Of a stretch of DNA of 16,448 nucleotides, positions 1-7,992 are shown piece after piece. A program made the position numbers and the translations under genes. This stretch comes from Myxococcales bacterium (GTDB taxonomy: Bacteria; Myxococcota; Myxococcia; Myxococcales; Anaeromyxobacteraceae): the NCBI GenBank assembly GCA_021784995.1, contig JAJYHA010000157.1, forward strand, positions 1 to 16,448, written 5' to 3'. Below the pieces are notes generated by a model that saw only the letters and a program-made list of their open reading frames with translations, searched no databases and had not been told where the DNA came from. The number at the start of each line of letters is the position of its first letter. Positions within the stretch are counted from its first letter, which is position 1.

Positions 1-143
1 CCCGGCGGCGCGACGAGGAGCAGCACATCCGGGCCGTCCTGCGCGAGTGCGGAGGGAACCGCTCCGCCGCCGCGCGCCGGCTGGGGGTGGGCCGGACCAC
101 CCTCTGGCGGAAGCTCGCCGGCGGCCGGCGGTCAGCGGGCTGA
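1..143 (+). CDS. C-terminal end of an NtrC-type transcriptional regulator (Fis-type HTH), partial
   Basis: Only the last 46 complete codons are present (first whole codon at 3, TGA at 141-143); the rest lies off the left edge. The peptide contains a Fis-family helix-turn-helix: an acidic first helix (DEEQHIRAVLRECGGN), then NRSAAARRLGVGRTTLWRKL. This pattern is typical of the DNA-binding end of sigma54 enhancer-binding proteins, so a response regulator or other NtrC-type activator is the likely whole protein. The receiver and AAA+ domains cannot be seen, and a stand-alone Fis-like protein cannot be excluded. Its last 12 bp overlap the 3' end of the convergent P-loop NTPase gene. Its target is unknown. 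A sigma54-like promoter lies about 14 kb away in this window, but nothing links the two. Confidence 0.85.
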   Translation, partial: RRRDEEQHIRAVLRECGGNRSAAARRLGVGRTTLWRKLAGGRRSAG

Positions 144-776
144 ACCGAGCCCCTGCGGCGCCTCGATGTGGTGCCGGCAGCAGGGCGGCACCTCGTCCGC
201 CAGGAGGCGGATGGCGCGTCCCGCCTTGGCGAGGAAGTCCGGCGTCGCCTCCAGCACGAAGCGCCGCGGGTGGCCCTCCCAGGCCCGCGCGATGCGCGCG
301 TCGATGGCGGCCGCCTCCTCGGCCGACTCGGTGCGGACGGGGTTCCTCCGGTCGTACCCTCCGTCCCGGGTCGGCGTGCGCAGGTGGAGCACGGCGTCGT
401 AGCGGCCGAGCTCCCGGACGCGCTCGCTCCGGAGCTCGGCCCAGAACTCCTCCGTCGGCCCCGGCCAGTAGGCGACCCCGTCGACGGTCCCGCGGTCGCA
501 CACCACGACGGCCGCGTCCAGCTCGCTGGCGGCGGATTGCTCCAGCTCGTGCTGCACGTGGTAGATGGCGCGCTGCGCCGCCCGCCGCCCGGCGAGCGTC
601 GCCCCGCGCCGGAAGCCACCGCCGAAGAGGATGGTGGCGGCCTCGGGGAGCACGCACACGTGCCGGCAGAAGTACTGCCGCACCAGCTCGAGCACGGCCG
701 TCTTGCCCGCGCCCGGCCCGCCGGTGACGACCACCCTGCGCGGCACGTGGCGCTCCTGGCAGTCGCACGCGGTCAC
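132..776 (-). CDS. P-loop NTPase, AAA_28/NadR-kinase-like
   Basis: A 214-residue soluble protein. A Walker A motif, GGPGAGKT (residues 19-26), follows a hydrophobic strand (RRVVVTG). Further conserved-looking blocks are LPEAATILFGGGF (43-55), RAAQRAIYHVQHELE (65-79) and VVCDRGTVDGVAYWPG (91-106), whose Asp94-Arg95 resembles the DRG motif of small-molecule kinases. The set resembles the AAA_28 group of NadR/nucleoside-kinase-like ATPases; the substrate is unknown. The start is taken as GTG at 776, because its GTGA overlaps the stop of the upstream decarboxylase, which implies translational coupling. The open frame continues further upstream, but only as an antisense-of-frame shadow of that gene. 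Cys/His-rich ends are odd: Cys4, Cys6 and His10 at the N-terminus, and Cys199, Cys200, His202 and His203 near the C-terminus. The 3' end overlaps the convergent regulator gene by 12 bp. Confidence 0.85.
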   Translation of the reverse strand: MTACDCQERHVPRRVVVTGGPGAGKTAVLELVRQYFCRHVCVLPEAATILFGGGFRRGATLAGRRAAQRAIYHVQHELEQSAASELDAAVVVCDRGTVDGVAYWPGPTEEFWAELRSERVRELGRYDAVLHLRTPTRDGGYDRRNPVRTESAEEAAAIDARIARAWEGHPRRFVLEATPDFLAKAGRAIRLLADEVPPCCRHHIEAPQGLGSAR

Positions 777-2206
777 GGGCCCGCCCCCTCGCCCTCGTCC
801 CGGGCCGCCTCCTGCAGGGCCTCCCAGGCCGCCTCGACGTGGCGCCGCTCGGTGGCCTCGGCCCCGATCGAGAAGCGCAGGATCTGCCGCCCCTTCACCA
901 CGGCGGGCGTGACGTAGGCGCGCCCGCCCCGGTTCAGGCGCTCCGCCACGGCCCGGTTGTGGGCGTCGTTCCGCGCCTCGTCGGTGGCCGAGATCCGGTG
1001 GCGCAGGCAGACGGTCTGCAGCGGCGCCGGCGCCACCCGCTCCCATCCGAGCGTCGCGTCCACCCGGGCCGCGAGCCAGCGCGCGTTCTCCAGGTCGCGG
1101 CGGAGACGCGCCCGCAGCCCGTCCACGCCCTCGTCGGCGAGGTGGAACCAGAGCTTGAGCGCGCGGAAGCGGCGGCCCAGCGGGATCCCCCAGTCGCGCA
1201 GGTTCCGGACCGCCCCGTCCTGCGCGGTCCGGAGGTAGCTGGGGCTGGTGCTCATCACCCGCACCAGGTGCTCGGGGTCGCGCACGTAGTACGCGCTCAG
1301 GTCGAAGCCGGCGCCCAGCCACTTGTGCGGGTTGAGCACGATCGAGTCGGCGCGCTCGACGCCCTCCCACATCCAGCGGCACTCCGGCAGGACGGCGGCG
1401 GTCCCGGCCATGGCCGCGTCCACGTGCAGCCAGAGGCGCTCGCGCGCGGCGAGCGACGCGAGCTCCGCCACCGGGTCGAGGGCGGTGGTGGCGGTGGTCC
1501 CCACGGCGGCCACGACCGCGCACGGTCGGAGCCCCGCGCGCCGATCCTCCTCCACCGCGCGCGCGAGCAGGTCGGCGCGCACGGCCTGCCGCTCGTCGGT
1601 CGCCACCAGCCGCAGGTGGGTCCGCCCGAAGCCCGCCAGGAGCGCCGCCTTCTCGATCGAGCTGTGCGCCTGGTCGGAGGCATACACGACCAGCGGCGGA
1701 CCTCCGCCCTGCAGTCCGTCGCCCTCCTGCGCGTACCCGGTGGTGCGCTCCCGCGCGCAGAGCAGCGCGCAGAGCGTGGCGGTCGAGGCGGTGTCCTGGA
1801 TGACGCCGCTCCAGGCGCTGGAGAGACCCAGCATCTGGCGGAGCCAGTCCATCACCGCCTCCTCCACCTCGGTCACGGCGGGGCTGGTCTGCCAGCTCAT
1901 CCCCTGCGCCCCCAGCCCGGCCGCGACGAGGTCCGCCAGGACCGAGGCGAAGGAGGTGTTTGCAGGGAAATAGGCGAAGAACGACGGGTGGTTCCAGTGA
2001 GTGATGCCAGGGAGGACCACCCGGTCGAGCGCCGCCAGCACCTCGGGGAGGTGCCCGCCGCCATCGGGGGGCCGCTCGGGGAGCGCGGCGCGCACGGCGC
2101 CCGGCTCCACGCGGCTCATGACCGGGAGCGCCTCCATCCGCTGGCGGTACTCCGCGATCCAGTCCACGAGCTGGTGACCGAGGACTCGGAAGGTGTCGGC
2201 GTCCAT
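773..2206 (-). CDS. PLP-dependent aromatic-L-amino-acid-type decarboxylase (group II)
   Basis: 477 residues, the usual length for bacterial and animal aromatic amino acid decarboxylases (AADC). It should remove CO2 from an amino acid to give an amine in the cytoplasm. Family landmarks are all present: HPSFFAYFPANTSF (73-86), SPAVTEVEEAVMDWL (108-122), DQAHSSIEKA (178-187, His181 stacking on PLP), HVDAAMAG (261-268, Asp263), NPHKWLGAGFD (292-302, Schiff-base Lys295) and the loop SPSYLRTAQD with Tyr324. That Tyr matches the catalytic loop Tyr of decarboxylases; related aldehyde synthases carry Phe, so amine formation is favoured. The substrate (Trp, Tyr, DOPA or Phe) cannot be fixed by eye. The ATG at 2206 has no good Shine-Dalgarno sequence; the bases just upstream read CTCCTCC. 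The gene ends in a GTGA overlap with the P-loop NTPase gene, so the two form an operon. Confidence 0.93.
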   Translation of the reverse strand: MDADTFRVLGHQLVDWIAEYRQRMEALPVMSRVEPGAVRAALPERPPDGGGHLPEVLAALDRVVLPGITHWNHPSFFAYFPANTSFASVLADLVAAGLGAQGMSWQTSPAVTEVEEAVMDWLRQMLGLSSAWSGVIQDTASTATLCALLCARERTTGYAQEGDGLQGGGPPLVVYASDQAHSSIEKAALLAGFGRTHLRLVATDERQAVRADLLARAVEEDRRAGLRPCAVVAAVGTTATTALDPVAELASLAARERLWLHVDAAMAGTAAVLPECRWMWEGVERADSIVLNPHKWLGAGFDLSAYYVRDPEHLVRVMSTSPSYLRTAQDGAVRNLRDWGIPLGRRFRALKLWFHLADEGVDGLRARLRRDLENARWLAARVDATLGWERVAPAPLQTVCLRHRISATDEARNDAHNRAVAERLNRGGRAYVTPAVVKGRQILRFSIGAEATERRHVEAAWEALQEAARDEGEGAGP

Positions 2207-2310
2207 GGAGGAGCAGTACCGCGCCTGCCCCGGAACCGCCAGCCGCGTCGGCGCGCTCGGGGCGGCCGGCCGCGGCCCGGGCCCGGCGCGCGCGCGGCGA
2301 CGCGGTCCGC

Positions 2311-2339
2311 GTGAGAAGCGGACGGTTCTCTGCTATTCG
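2311..2339 (+). promoter_or_regulatory. possible promoter of the RND exporter operon (weak)
   Basis: In the 147-bp gap between the divergent decarboxylase and exporter genes, GTGAGA (2311-2316, four of six matches to TTGACA) lies 17 bp before TATTCG (2334-2339), which has an upstream TG as in extended -10 elements. Transcription would start near 2346, leaving only about 8 nt before the ATG at 2354, so the mRNA would be nearly leaderless. That agrees with the absence of a Shine-Dalgarno sequence. The -10 match is poor. No comparable promoter is visible for the decarboxylase on the other strand of this gap. Confidence 0.25.
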
Positions 2340-2353
2340 TCACCGCCGCCGCC

Positions 2354-4936
2354 ATGAGCCAGCCCCCCTCCTCACCCGGCCACGAGCCGTCACGGCCCGC
2401 CAGCGCGGCGCGTGGCGCCGGCCCGTCGCTCATGACGCGCCTCACCACCGCCTCCTTCCGCCACCCCGGCGCGTTCCTCGGGGTGGCGCTGGCCCTGGCG
2501 CTGCTCGGGGCCTGGCTCGCCTCGCGCCTGGAGATCCGCTCCAGCTTCGAGGAGCTGCTCCCGCCCGACCTCCCCAGCGTCCGGGAGGCCAAGGAGCTGG
2601 CGCGCCGGGTCGGCGGCGACGGCACCGTCTTCGTGGTCGTCGAGTCGCTGGACGGGCCGCAGGGGCTCCCCCGGGCCGAGGCCCTGGCGGCCCGCCTGGC
2701 CGAGGAGTACCGCGCGCTCGGCCCCGGCGTGGTCCGGGCCGTCGACTCGAACATGCGGCCCATCGAGCGCTGGTACGCCGATCACTGGCCGATGTTCGCC
2801 AGCGTGGCCGACCTCGAGAAGGCGAGGGACGCGCTCGTCGCCGCGCTCGGGAAGGCCAAGGCGCGGGCGAATCCCCTGCTCCACCTCCTCGACGAGGACG
2901 GGGAGGCGGAGGAGGACCGATCGCCCATCACCGTCTCCGAGCCGCTGCTCGACCCGGCGCGGCCGTCGCCCCGGGCCGAGGTGGAGAGGCGCTTCGCGCG
3001 CTACCCGGACGGCTACATGGTCGCGCCCGACCACCGCTCGGTGACGCTCGTGGTGCGCCCCACCGGCACCAGCCTGGGCGTGGGGGAGACCCGGAGCGTC
3101 CTGGCGCGGATGCGCGCCGTGGCCGACGCGCACGGCGCGCAGCTGGCCGCCGAGCACCTCCGGATCGGCTTCGCCGGCTCCTTCCCCATCCTGCTCGCCG
3201 AGTACGAGGCCATCGTGGGCGACGTCTTCTCCACCTTCGCCCTCGTGCTGGGCATCGTCCTGGCCTCGCTGGTCGTCTTCTTCCGCGAGCTGCGCCCCGT
3301 GCTGGCGCTCGGGGCCGCCATCCTGGTCGCGATCGCGGTGACGTTCGGGATCACCTGGCTCGTCATCGGCTACCTCAACACCCAGACCGCCTTCCTCGGC
3401 TCCATCGTGGCCGGGAACGGGATCAACTACGGCCTCATCTACCTCGCCCGGGTCGGGCAGCTCCGCCGGCGCGGCTCGACCCTGGAGCAGGCCTGTCAGG
3501 AGGGGGCGCGCGTGGCGGCCCGCTCCACCCTGCTCGCCTCGGTGGCCACCAGCGTCTCCTTCGGCACGCTGCTCATCGCCACCAACCGCGGGTTCCGCGA
3601 CTTCGGCTTCATCGGCGGCGTGGGGATGATCGTCTGCTGGGGGGCCACCTTCGCGCTCGTGCCGGCGCTGCTCGCCCTCCTCGAGCGGATCCGCCCGGCG
3701 CGGTACCGGCCGGCCCCGGCGGAGCGGGGGGAGCGCGCGCGGCGGATCCTCGGGCGCCTCTTCGCGCGGCCCCGCGCCCTCCTGACCGCCTTCGCGCTCC
3801 TCACGGTCGCGGCGCTGGCGCTCTTCCTCGCGCGCCTGCCCGACGCCATGGAGCGCAACCTCGACAACCTCACCAACGAGGTGAAGGGGAGCACCCAGCT
3901 CAAGCGGGACAACGACCGCGCCAACTCGGCGCTGGGCGAGTCGATCACCGGCGTGGTGGCGCTGCTGCCCTCCCGCGCGGACGCGGAGAGCTACTGCGAC
4001 GCCGTCCGGGATCGGCTGGAGCGCCAGCCCCGGCTCCGCCAGCTCATCGAGGGGTGCGAGACGATCACGACCGTGGTCCCGTCGCAGCAGGAGCGCAAGC
4101 TGGCCCTGCTCCGCGACATCCGGGAGCGGCTCACCGACAACGTCCTGTCCCGTCTCCCCGCCGCGCAGGCCCGTCGCGCGCGCGAGATCCGCGCCGACCT
4201 GGCCGCCCAGCGCCCGCTCCACGACGCCGACGCGCCGGCCGTCCTGGTGGACCGGTTCCGCGAGCACGACGGCACGGTGGGGCGCCTCGCCTTCGCGCGC
4301 GCGCGGCCCGACGCCCACATCGAGCTCGGCCCCAACCTCCGCGACTTCGTGGCCGGCGTCCGCGGGGTGCCGGTGGGCGGGCGGCGTTACGACGCCACGG
4401 GCGAGCAGGTGATCATCGCCGACCTGCTGGCCGACATCGAGCGGGAGGGGCCCCGCACCACCCTCCTCTCCTTCCTGGGCGTCTGCGTCCTGGTGGCCCT
4501 CTTCATCCGGTCGCGCCGCGGGACGGCCACCGTCCTCCTCGCGCTCACGGTCGGCGTGGCCCTCATGGCCGGCGTGGCCGCCCTGGTGGGCCTCAAGATC
4601 AACTTCTTCAACTTCATCGTCTACCCGATCACCTTCGGGATCGCCGTCGACTACGGCGCGAACGTGGTCGCGCGCATGCGGGCCCGCGGCACCGTGCTCC
4701 CGGCGCTGGTCGAGGTGGGGCCCGCGGTGGTGCTCTGCTCCTGGACCACCATCGTCGGCTACGGATCGCTGCTCCTGTCGATCAACCGTGCGCTGCGCTC
4801 CTTCGGGTGGTATGCGATGCTCGGCGAGGTCACCACCCTCCTCGCCGCCCTCCTGATGCTCCCCGCCATCGAGCTCCTCTTCCCTCGCGCGCAGGCGGCG
4901 GCGCCCGACTCCCGGGAGGCCACGCATGCCGCCTGA
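2354..4936 (+). CDS. RND superfamily (MMPL/HpnN-like) exporter
   Basis: 860-residue inner-membrane protein with the duplicated RND layout: TM1 about 38-57, a periplasmic domain about 60-285, a five-helix bundle about 288-443, TM7 about 474-494, a second periplasmic domain about 500-695 and a second bundle about 700-842. The second half carries the family signature TFGIAVDYGANV (760-771) with Asp766. The equivalent place in the first half reads GNGINYG, so Asn358 replaces the usual Asp. Length and single-chain architecture resemble HpnN and other MMPL-type lipid exporters rather than drug-efflux RND pumps, and no periplasmic adaptor gene is nearby. The substrate is unknown; a lipid or glycolipid is the best guess from the glycosyltransferase next door. 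ATG 2354 is used; Met27 (2432) is an alternative that removes a Ser/Pro-rich leader. The 3' end overlaps the GT2 gene by 11 bp. Confidence 0.9.
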   Translation: MSQPPSSPGHEPSRPASAARGAGPSLMTRLTTASFRHPGAFLGVALALALLGAWLASRLEIRSSFEELLPPDLPSVREAKELARRVGGDGTVFVVVESLDGPQGLPRAEALAARLAEEYRALGPGVVRAVDSNMRPIERWYADHWPMFASVADLEKARDALVAALGKAKARANPLLHLLDEDGEAEEDRSPITVSEPLLDPARPSPRAEVERRFARYPDGYMVAPDHRSVTLVVRPTGTSLGVGETRSVLARMRAVADAHGAQLAAEHLRIGFAGSFPILLAEYEAIVGDVFSTFALVLGIVLASLVVFFRELRPVLALGAAILVAIAVTFGITWLVIGYLNTQTAFLGSIVAGNGINYGLIYLARVGQLRRRGSTLEQACQEGARVAARSTLLASVATSVSFGTLLIATNRGFRDFGFIGGVGMIVCWGATFALVPALLALLERIRPARYRPAPAERGERARRILGRLFARPRALLTAFALLTVAALALFLARLPDAMERNLDNLTNEVKGSTQLKRDNDRANSALGESITGVVALLPSRADAESYCDAVRDRLERQPRLRQLIEGCETITTVVPSQQERKLALLRDIRERLTDNVLSRLPAAQARRAREIRADLAAQRPLHDADAPAVLVDRFREHDGTVGRLAFARARPDAHIELGPNLRDFVAGVRGVPVGGRRYDATGEQVIIADLLADIEREGPRTTLLSFLGVCVLVALFIRSRRGTATVLLALTVGVALMAGVAALVGLKINFFNFIVYPITFGIAVDYGANVVARMRARGTVLPALVEVGPAVVLCSWTTIVGYGSLLLSINRALRSFGWYAMLGEVTTLLAALLMLPAIELLFPRAQAAAPDSREATHAA

Positions 4937-5954
4937 CGCCCGCGCCGGCACCGTGGAGCTCTCGGTCGTCATCCCGCTCTACAACGAGGAGGCCAACGTC
5001 GAGCCGCTGCTGACCGAGCTGCTGGGCGCCCTCCGCGCCCTCGGTCGCCGCCACGAGGTCGTCTGCGTGGACGACGGCAGCTCCGACGGCACCTTCGCGG
5101 CGCTCGCGCGCGCCGCGCGCGCGGAGCCCACGCTGCGCGTCATCCGCTTCCGGCGGAACTTCGGCCAGACCGCCGCCATGTCGGCCGGCATGGAGGCGGC
5201 GCGCGGCGAGGTGATCGTCCCCATGGACGGCGACCTCCAGAACGACCCCGCCGACATCGGCCGGCTCCTCGCCGAACTGGGGCGCGGGTACGACGTGGTG
5301 AGCGGCTGGCGGCGCCGCCGGAGGGATCGCGAGTTCGGCCGCAAGCTGCCGTCGCGCGTCGCGAACCGGCTCATCAGCGCGGTCTCGGGCGTGCGCCTGC
5401 ACGACTACGGCTGCTCGCTCAAGGCCTACCGGCGCGGCGTCCTGGAGGGCGTCCGGCTCTACGGGGAGATGCACCGCTTCATCCCGGTCTACGCGAGCTG
5501 GCAGGGGGCGCGGGTGACGGAGCTCGAGGTGAACCACCGGGCGCGCCGCGCCGGGCGGTCGAACTACGGGCTGGGCCGGACCTTCAAGGTCCTCCTCGAC
5601 CTCCTGGTGCTGAAGTTCCTGGCCAGCTACATCACGCGACCCATCTACGTCTTCGGCGGCGCCGGGCTGGTGTCGCTCGGGCTGGGCGTGCTGGCCCTCG
5701 TCGCGGCGCTCGCCGCCAAGCTGGCCGGGCTCAGGGACCTGGTGGAGACGCCGCTCCCGCTGGCCGGGGTCGCCTTCCTCCTCGCGGGCGGCGGCGCCGT
5801 GCTCATGGGGCTGCTGGCCGAGCTCGTCATCCGGACCTACTACGAGTCGCAGGGGCGGCGACCCTACCTGGTGGCCGAGGAGCTCGGGGCCGTTCCGGGC
5901 GCCCCCGGGGCGCTCCCCGGCGACGCGGGCGGAGCGCCGGGCCCTCCGGCATGA
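4926..5954 (+). CDS. GT2 glycosyltransferase, polyprenyl-phosphate sugar synthase type (DPM1/ArnC/GtrB-like)
   Basis: 342 residues. The GT-A domain has VVIPLYNEE (14-22), VDDGSSDGT (48-56), RRNFGQTAAMSAGM (76-89) and the metal-binding MDGDLQNDP (100-108; Asp101 and Asp103). Two C-terminal membrane helices (about 240-265 and 278-303) and a Pro/Gly-rich cytoplasmic tail follow. This is the pattern of enzymes that load a sugar from a nucleotide donor onto undecaprenyl or a similar polyprenyl phosphate on the cytoplasmic face (ArnC, GtrB, RgtE, DPM1). The sugar is not readable from sequence. The ATG at 4926 is preceded by GGGAGG (4914-4919) with a 6-nt spacer, located inside the exporter gene, so translation is coupled. 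The AsnB gene follows 19 bp later. The ArnT-like transferase coded at 7926-9599 is the natural user of its product. Confidence 0.93.
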   Translation: MPPDARAGTVELSVVIPLYNEEANVEPLLTELLGALRALGRRHEVVCVDDGSSDGTFAALARAARAEPTLRVIRFRRNFGQTAAMSAGMEAARGEVIVPMDGDLQNDPADIGRLLAELGRGYDVVSGWRRRRRDREFGRKLPSRVANRLISAVSGVRLHDYGCSLKAYRRGVLEGVRLYGEMHRFIPVYASWQGARVTELEVNHRARRAGRSNYGLGRTFKVLLDLLVLKFLASYITRPIYVFGGAGLVSLGLGVLALVAALAAKLAGLRDLVETPLPLAGVAFLLAGGGAVLMGLLAELVIRTYYESQGRRPYLVAEELGAVPGAPGALPGDAGGAPGPPA

Positions 5955-5973
5955 CGGCGGGGCGCGGTCGCTG

Positions 5974-7992
5974 ATGTGCGGCATCGCCGGAGAGGTCCGC
6001 CTGGCGGGCACGCCCGACGAGGCCGCGGTGCGCCGGATGGCGGAGAGCCTGCGCCACCGCGGCCCCGACGCGGGCGGGCTCCACCGCGACGGCCCCGCCG
6101 CGCTGGCCCACCGGCGCCTCTCCATCCTCGACCTGGCCGGCGGCGCCCAGCCGATGGTGCGCGACGGGTGCGCGCTCGTCTTCAACGGCGAGGCCTACCG
6201 CCACGAGGCGCTCCGGCGGGAGCTCGCCGGCCGCGGCCACTCCTTCGCGACGCGCAGCGACACCGAGGTGGTCCTGCGCGCCTACCTGGAGTGGGGCGAG
6301 GCCTTCCTGGAGCGCGTGGACGGCATGTTCGCGCTGGCGCTCTGGGACCCCCGGGCGCGGCGGCTGCTGCTGGCCCGCGATCGCGTGGGGAAGAAGCCGC
6401 TCCACTACGCGCTCGCCCTGGGGGGCGCGTGGCGCAGGACGCCGCCGGCGGAGGGCGGCGAGCCCGCCGCCACCGGCCTCGTCTTCGCCTCGGAGCTGAA
6501 GGCCTTCGCGGCCCACGGCGGGGTGCCGCGCGCGCTCGATCGCGACGCGCTGGTGCGCTACCTGGCGGTCGAGTACGTCCCGGCGCCGCACACCATCCAC
6601 GACGCGATCTTCAAGCTCCCCGCCGCCACCGCGGCGGTGCTCGACGGCGGCGGCTTCCGGACGTGGCGCTACTGGGAGCCGCCCGCGCCCGCGCCGGGCC
6701 GCGCCCCGCCGCGCCGCGAGGCGGAGGGCGAGCTGCTCCGGCGGCTGGAGGGCGCCGTGGCGCGGCGGCTGGTGGCGGACGTGCCGGTGGGCGTCTTCCT
6801 CTCCGGCGGGGTCGACTCGACGACCATCGCGGCGCTGGCGGCCCGGCACACCCGTCCGCTCGACACCTACGCCATCGGCTTCGAGGAGGCCTCCTTCGAC
6901 GAGTCGCGCTGGGCGCGCCTCGCCGCCGAGCGGATCGGCGCGCGGCACCACGAGGAGCGGCTCTCGGGCGGCGCCTCCCTCGATCTCCTGCCGGACGCGG
7001 TCGAGATCCTGGACGAGCCCTTCGCCGATCCGAGCATCCTCCCCACCCTCCTCCTGTCGCGCTTCGTCCGGCGCCACGTCACGGTGGCGCTGGCGGGGGA
7101 CGGCGGCGACGAGCTCTTCGCCGGTTACGACACCTTCCTGGCGCACGGCCCGGCCGCCTGGGCGGCCCGCCTGCCGGGCGGCGCGCTCGCGGCCGTGGCC
7201 TGGCTCGCCGCGCGGCTGCCCTCCTCGTCGCGCAACATGAGCCTCGACTTCCGCGTGAAGCAGTTCCTGCGCGGGCTGCGGGTTGCGCCCTCGCTGCGCC
7301 ACCAGGCCTGGATCGGCTCCTTCGTGCCCGGGGAGCTGCGCGCGCTGCTCCACCCCGACCTGCGCGACCGCGCCACGGCCGAGGTGGCCTGGTGCGAGGT
7401 CCTGGAGGAGGCCGGCCGGGCGGCCCGGGCGGGGATCGCGCCCGGCTCGGTGGACGAGGCGCTGCGCTTCTTCCTGACCCGCTACCTGGCGGACGACATC
7501 CTGGTGAAGGCCGACCGCGCCTCGATGGCGGCCTCCCTGGAGGTGCGCGCGCCCTTCCTGGACACGGAGGTGGTCGAGTACGCCCTGCGCCTGCCGGTGC
7601 GCCACAAGCTCGGGCCGTGGAGCACGAAGCGCCTGCTCCGCACCGCCGTGCGCGGCCTGGTGCCGGACGCCATCCTGCGCCGGCCGAAGAAGGGGTTCGG
7701 GATCCCGGTCGCCGCCTGGATCCGCGGGCCGCTGCGGCCGATGTTCGAGGACCTCTTCTCGCCCGCGGCGCTGGCGCGCGCGGGCGTGCTGCACCCGCCC
7801 GCCGCGCGCGCGCTGCTCGACCGCCACCTGGCGGGCGAGGCCGACCTCCGCAAGCCGCTCTGGACCCTGGCGATGTTCCTGCTCTGGCAGCGCCGGTGGG
7901 CGTCCGCCGGAGCCGCGGCGTCCGATCAGCGCGCGGGCGCCCCGCTCGTCGCCACGGCCGGGAACGGGCTCTCCCCGGAGGCGAGCCGGTAG
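5974..7992 (+). CDS. Asparagine-synthase-type glutamine amidotransferase (AsnB family)
   Basis: 672 residues. The N-terminal class II glutaminase domain has the Cys2 nucleophile (MCGIAGEV), RHRGPDA (28-33 region), HRRLSILDL (46-54), NGE (71-73) and RSDTEVV (94-100). The synthetase domain has the PP-loop ATP motif FLSGGVDST (275-283) and GDGGDELFAGY (375-385). All catalytic landmarks are intact, so it should use glutamine ammonia and ATP to amidate a carboxylate. Family members make free asparagine, but many in polysaccharide clusters amidate sugar acids or modify exported polymers. The place between two glycosyltransferases favours the latter, as inference. Oddities: NGEAYR replaces the common NGEIYN, there is a low-complexity insert at about 152-168, and a non-conserved tail of about 30 residues follows LLWQRRW. 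That tail overlaps the convergent ArnT-like gene by 67 bp. Start chosen because Cys must be residue 2. Confidence 0.92.
   Translation: MCGIAGEVRLAGTPDEAAVRRMAESLRHRGPDAGGLHRDGPAALAHRRLSILDLAGGAQPMVRDGCALVFNGEAYRHEALRRELAGRGHSFATRSDTEVVLRAYLEWGEAFLERVDGMFALALWDPRARRLLLARDRVGKKPLHYALALGGAWRRTPPAEGGEPAATGLVFASELKAFAAHGGVPRALDRDALVRYLAVEYVPAPHTIHDAIFKLPAATAAVLDGGGFRTWRYWEPPAPAPGRAPPRREAEGELLRRLEGAVARRLVADVPVGVFLSGGVDSTTIAALAARHTRPLDTYAIGFEEASFDESRWARLAAERIGARHHEERLSGGASLDLLPDAVEILDEPFADPSILPTLLLSRFVRRHVTVALAGDGGDELFAGYDTFLAHGPAAWAARLPGGALAAVAWLAARLPSSSRNMSLDFRVKQFLRGLRVAPSLRHQAWIGSFVPGELRALLHPDLRDRATAEVAWCEVLEEAGRAARAGIAPGSVDEALRFFLTRYLADDILVKADRASMAASLEVRAPFLDTEVVEYALRLPVRHKLGPWSTKRLLRTAVRGLVPDAILRRPKKGFGIPVAAWIRGPLRPMFEDLFSPAALARAGVLHPPAARALLDRHLAGEADLRKPLWTLAMFLLWQRRWASAGAAASDQRAGAPLVATAGNGLSPEASR

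Noticed and set aside
777..1523. N-terminal extension of the P-loop NTPase frame
   Set aside because: It lies over the decarboxylase in another frame with no motif; the GTG at 776 in the GTGA overlap is a better start.
2390..4972. 860-codon open frame on the minus strand opposite the RND exporter
   Set aside because: Its translation is low-complexity (Gly, Arg, Glu, His, Asp) without motifs; stop codons are rare in antisense frames of such GC-rich DNA.
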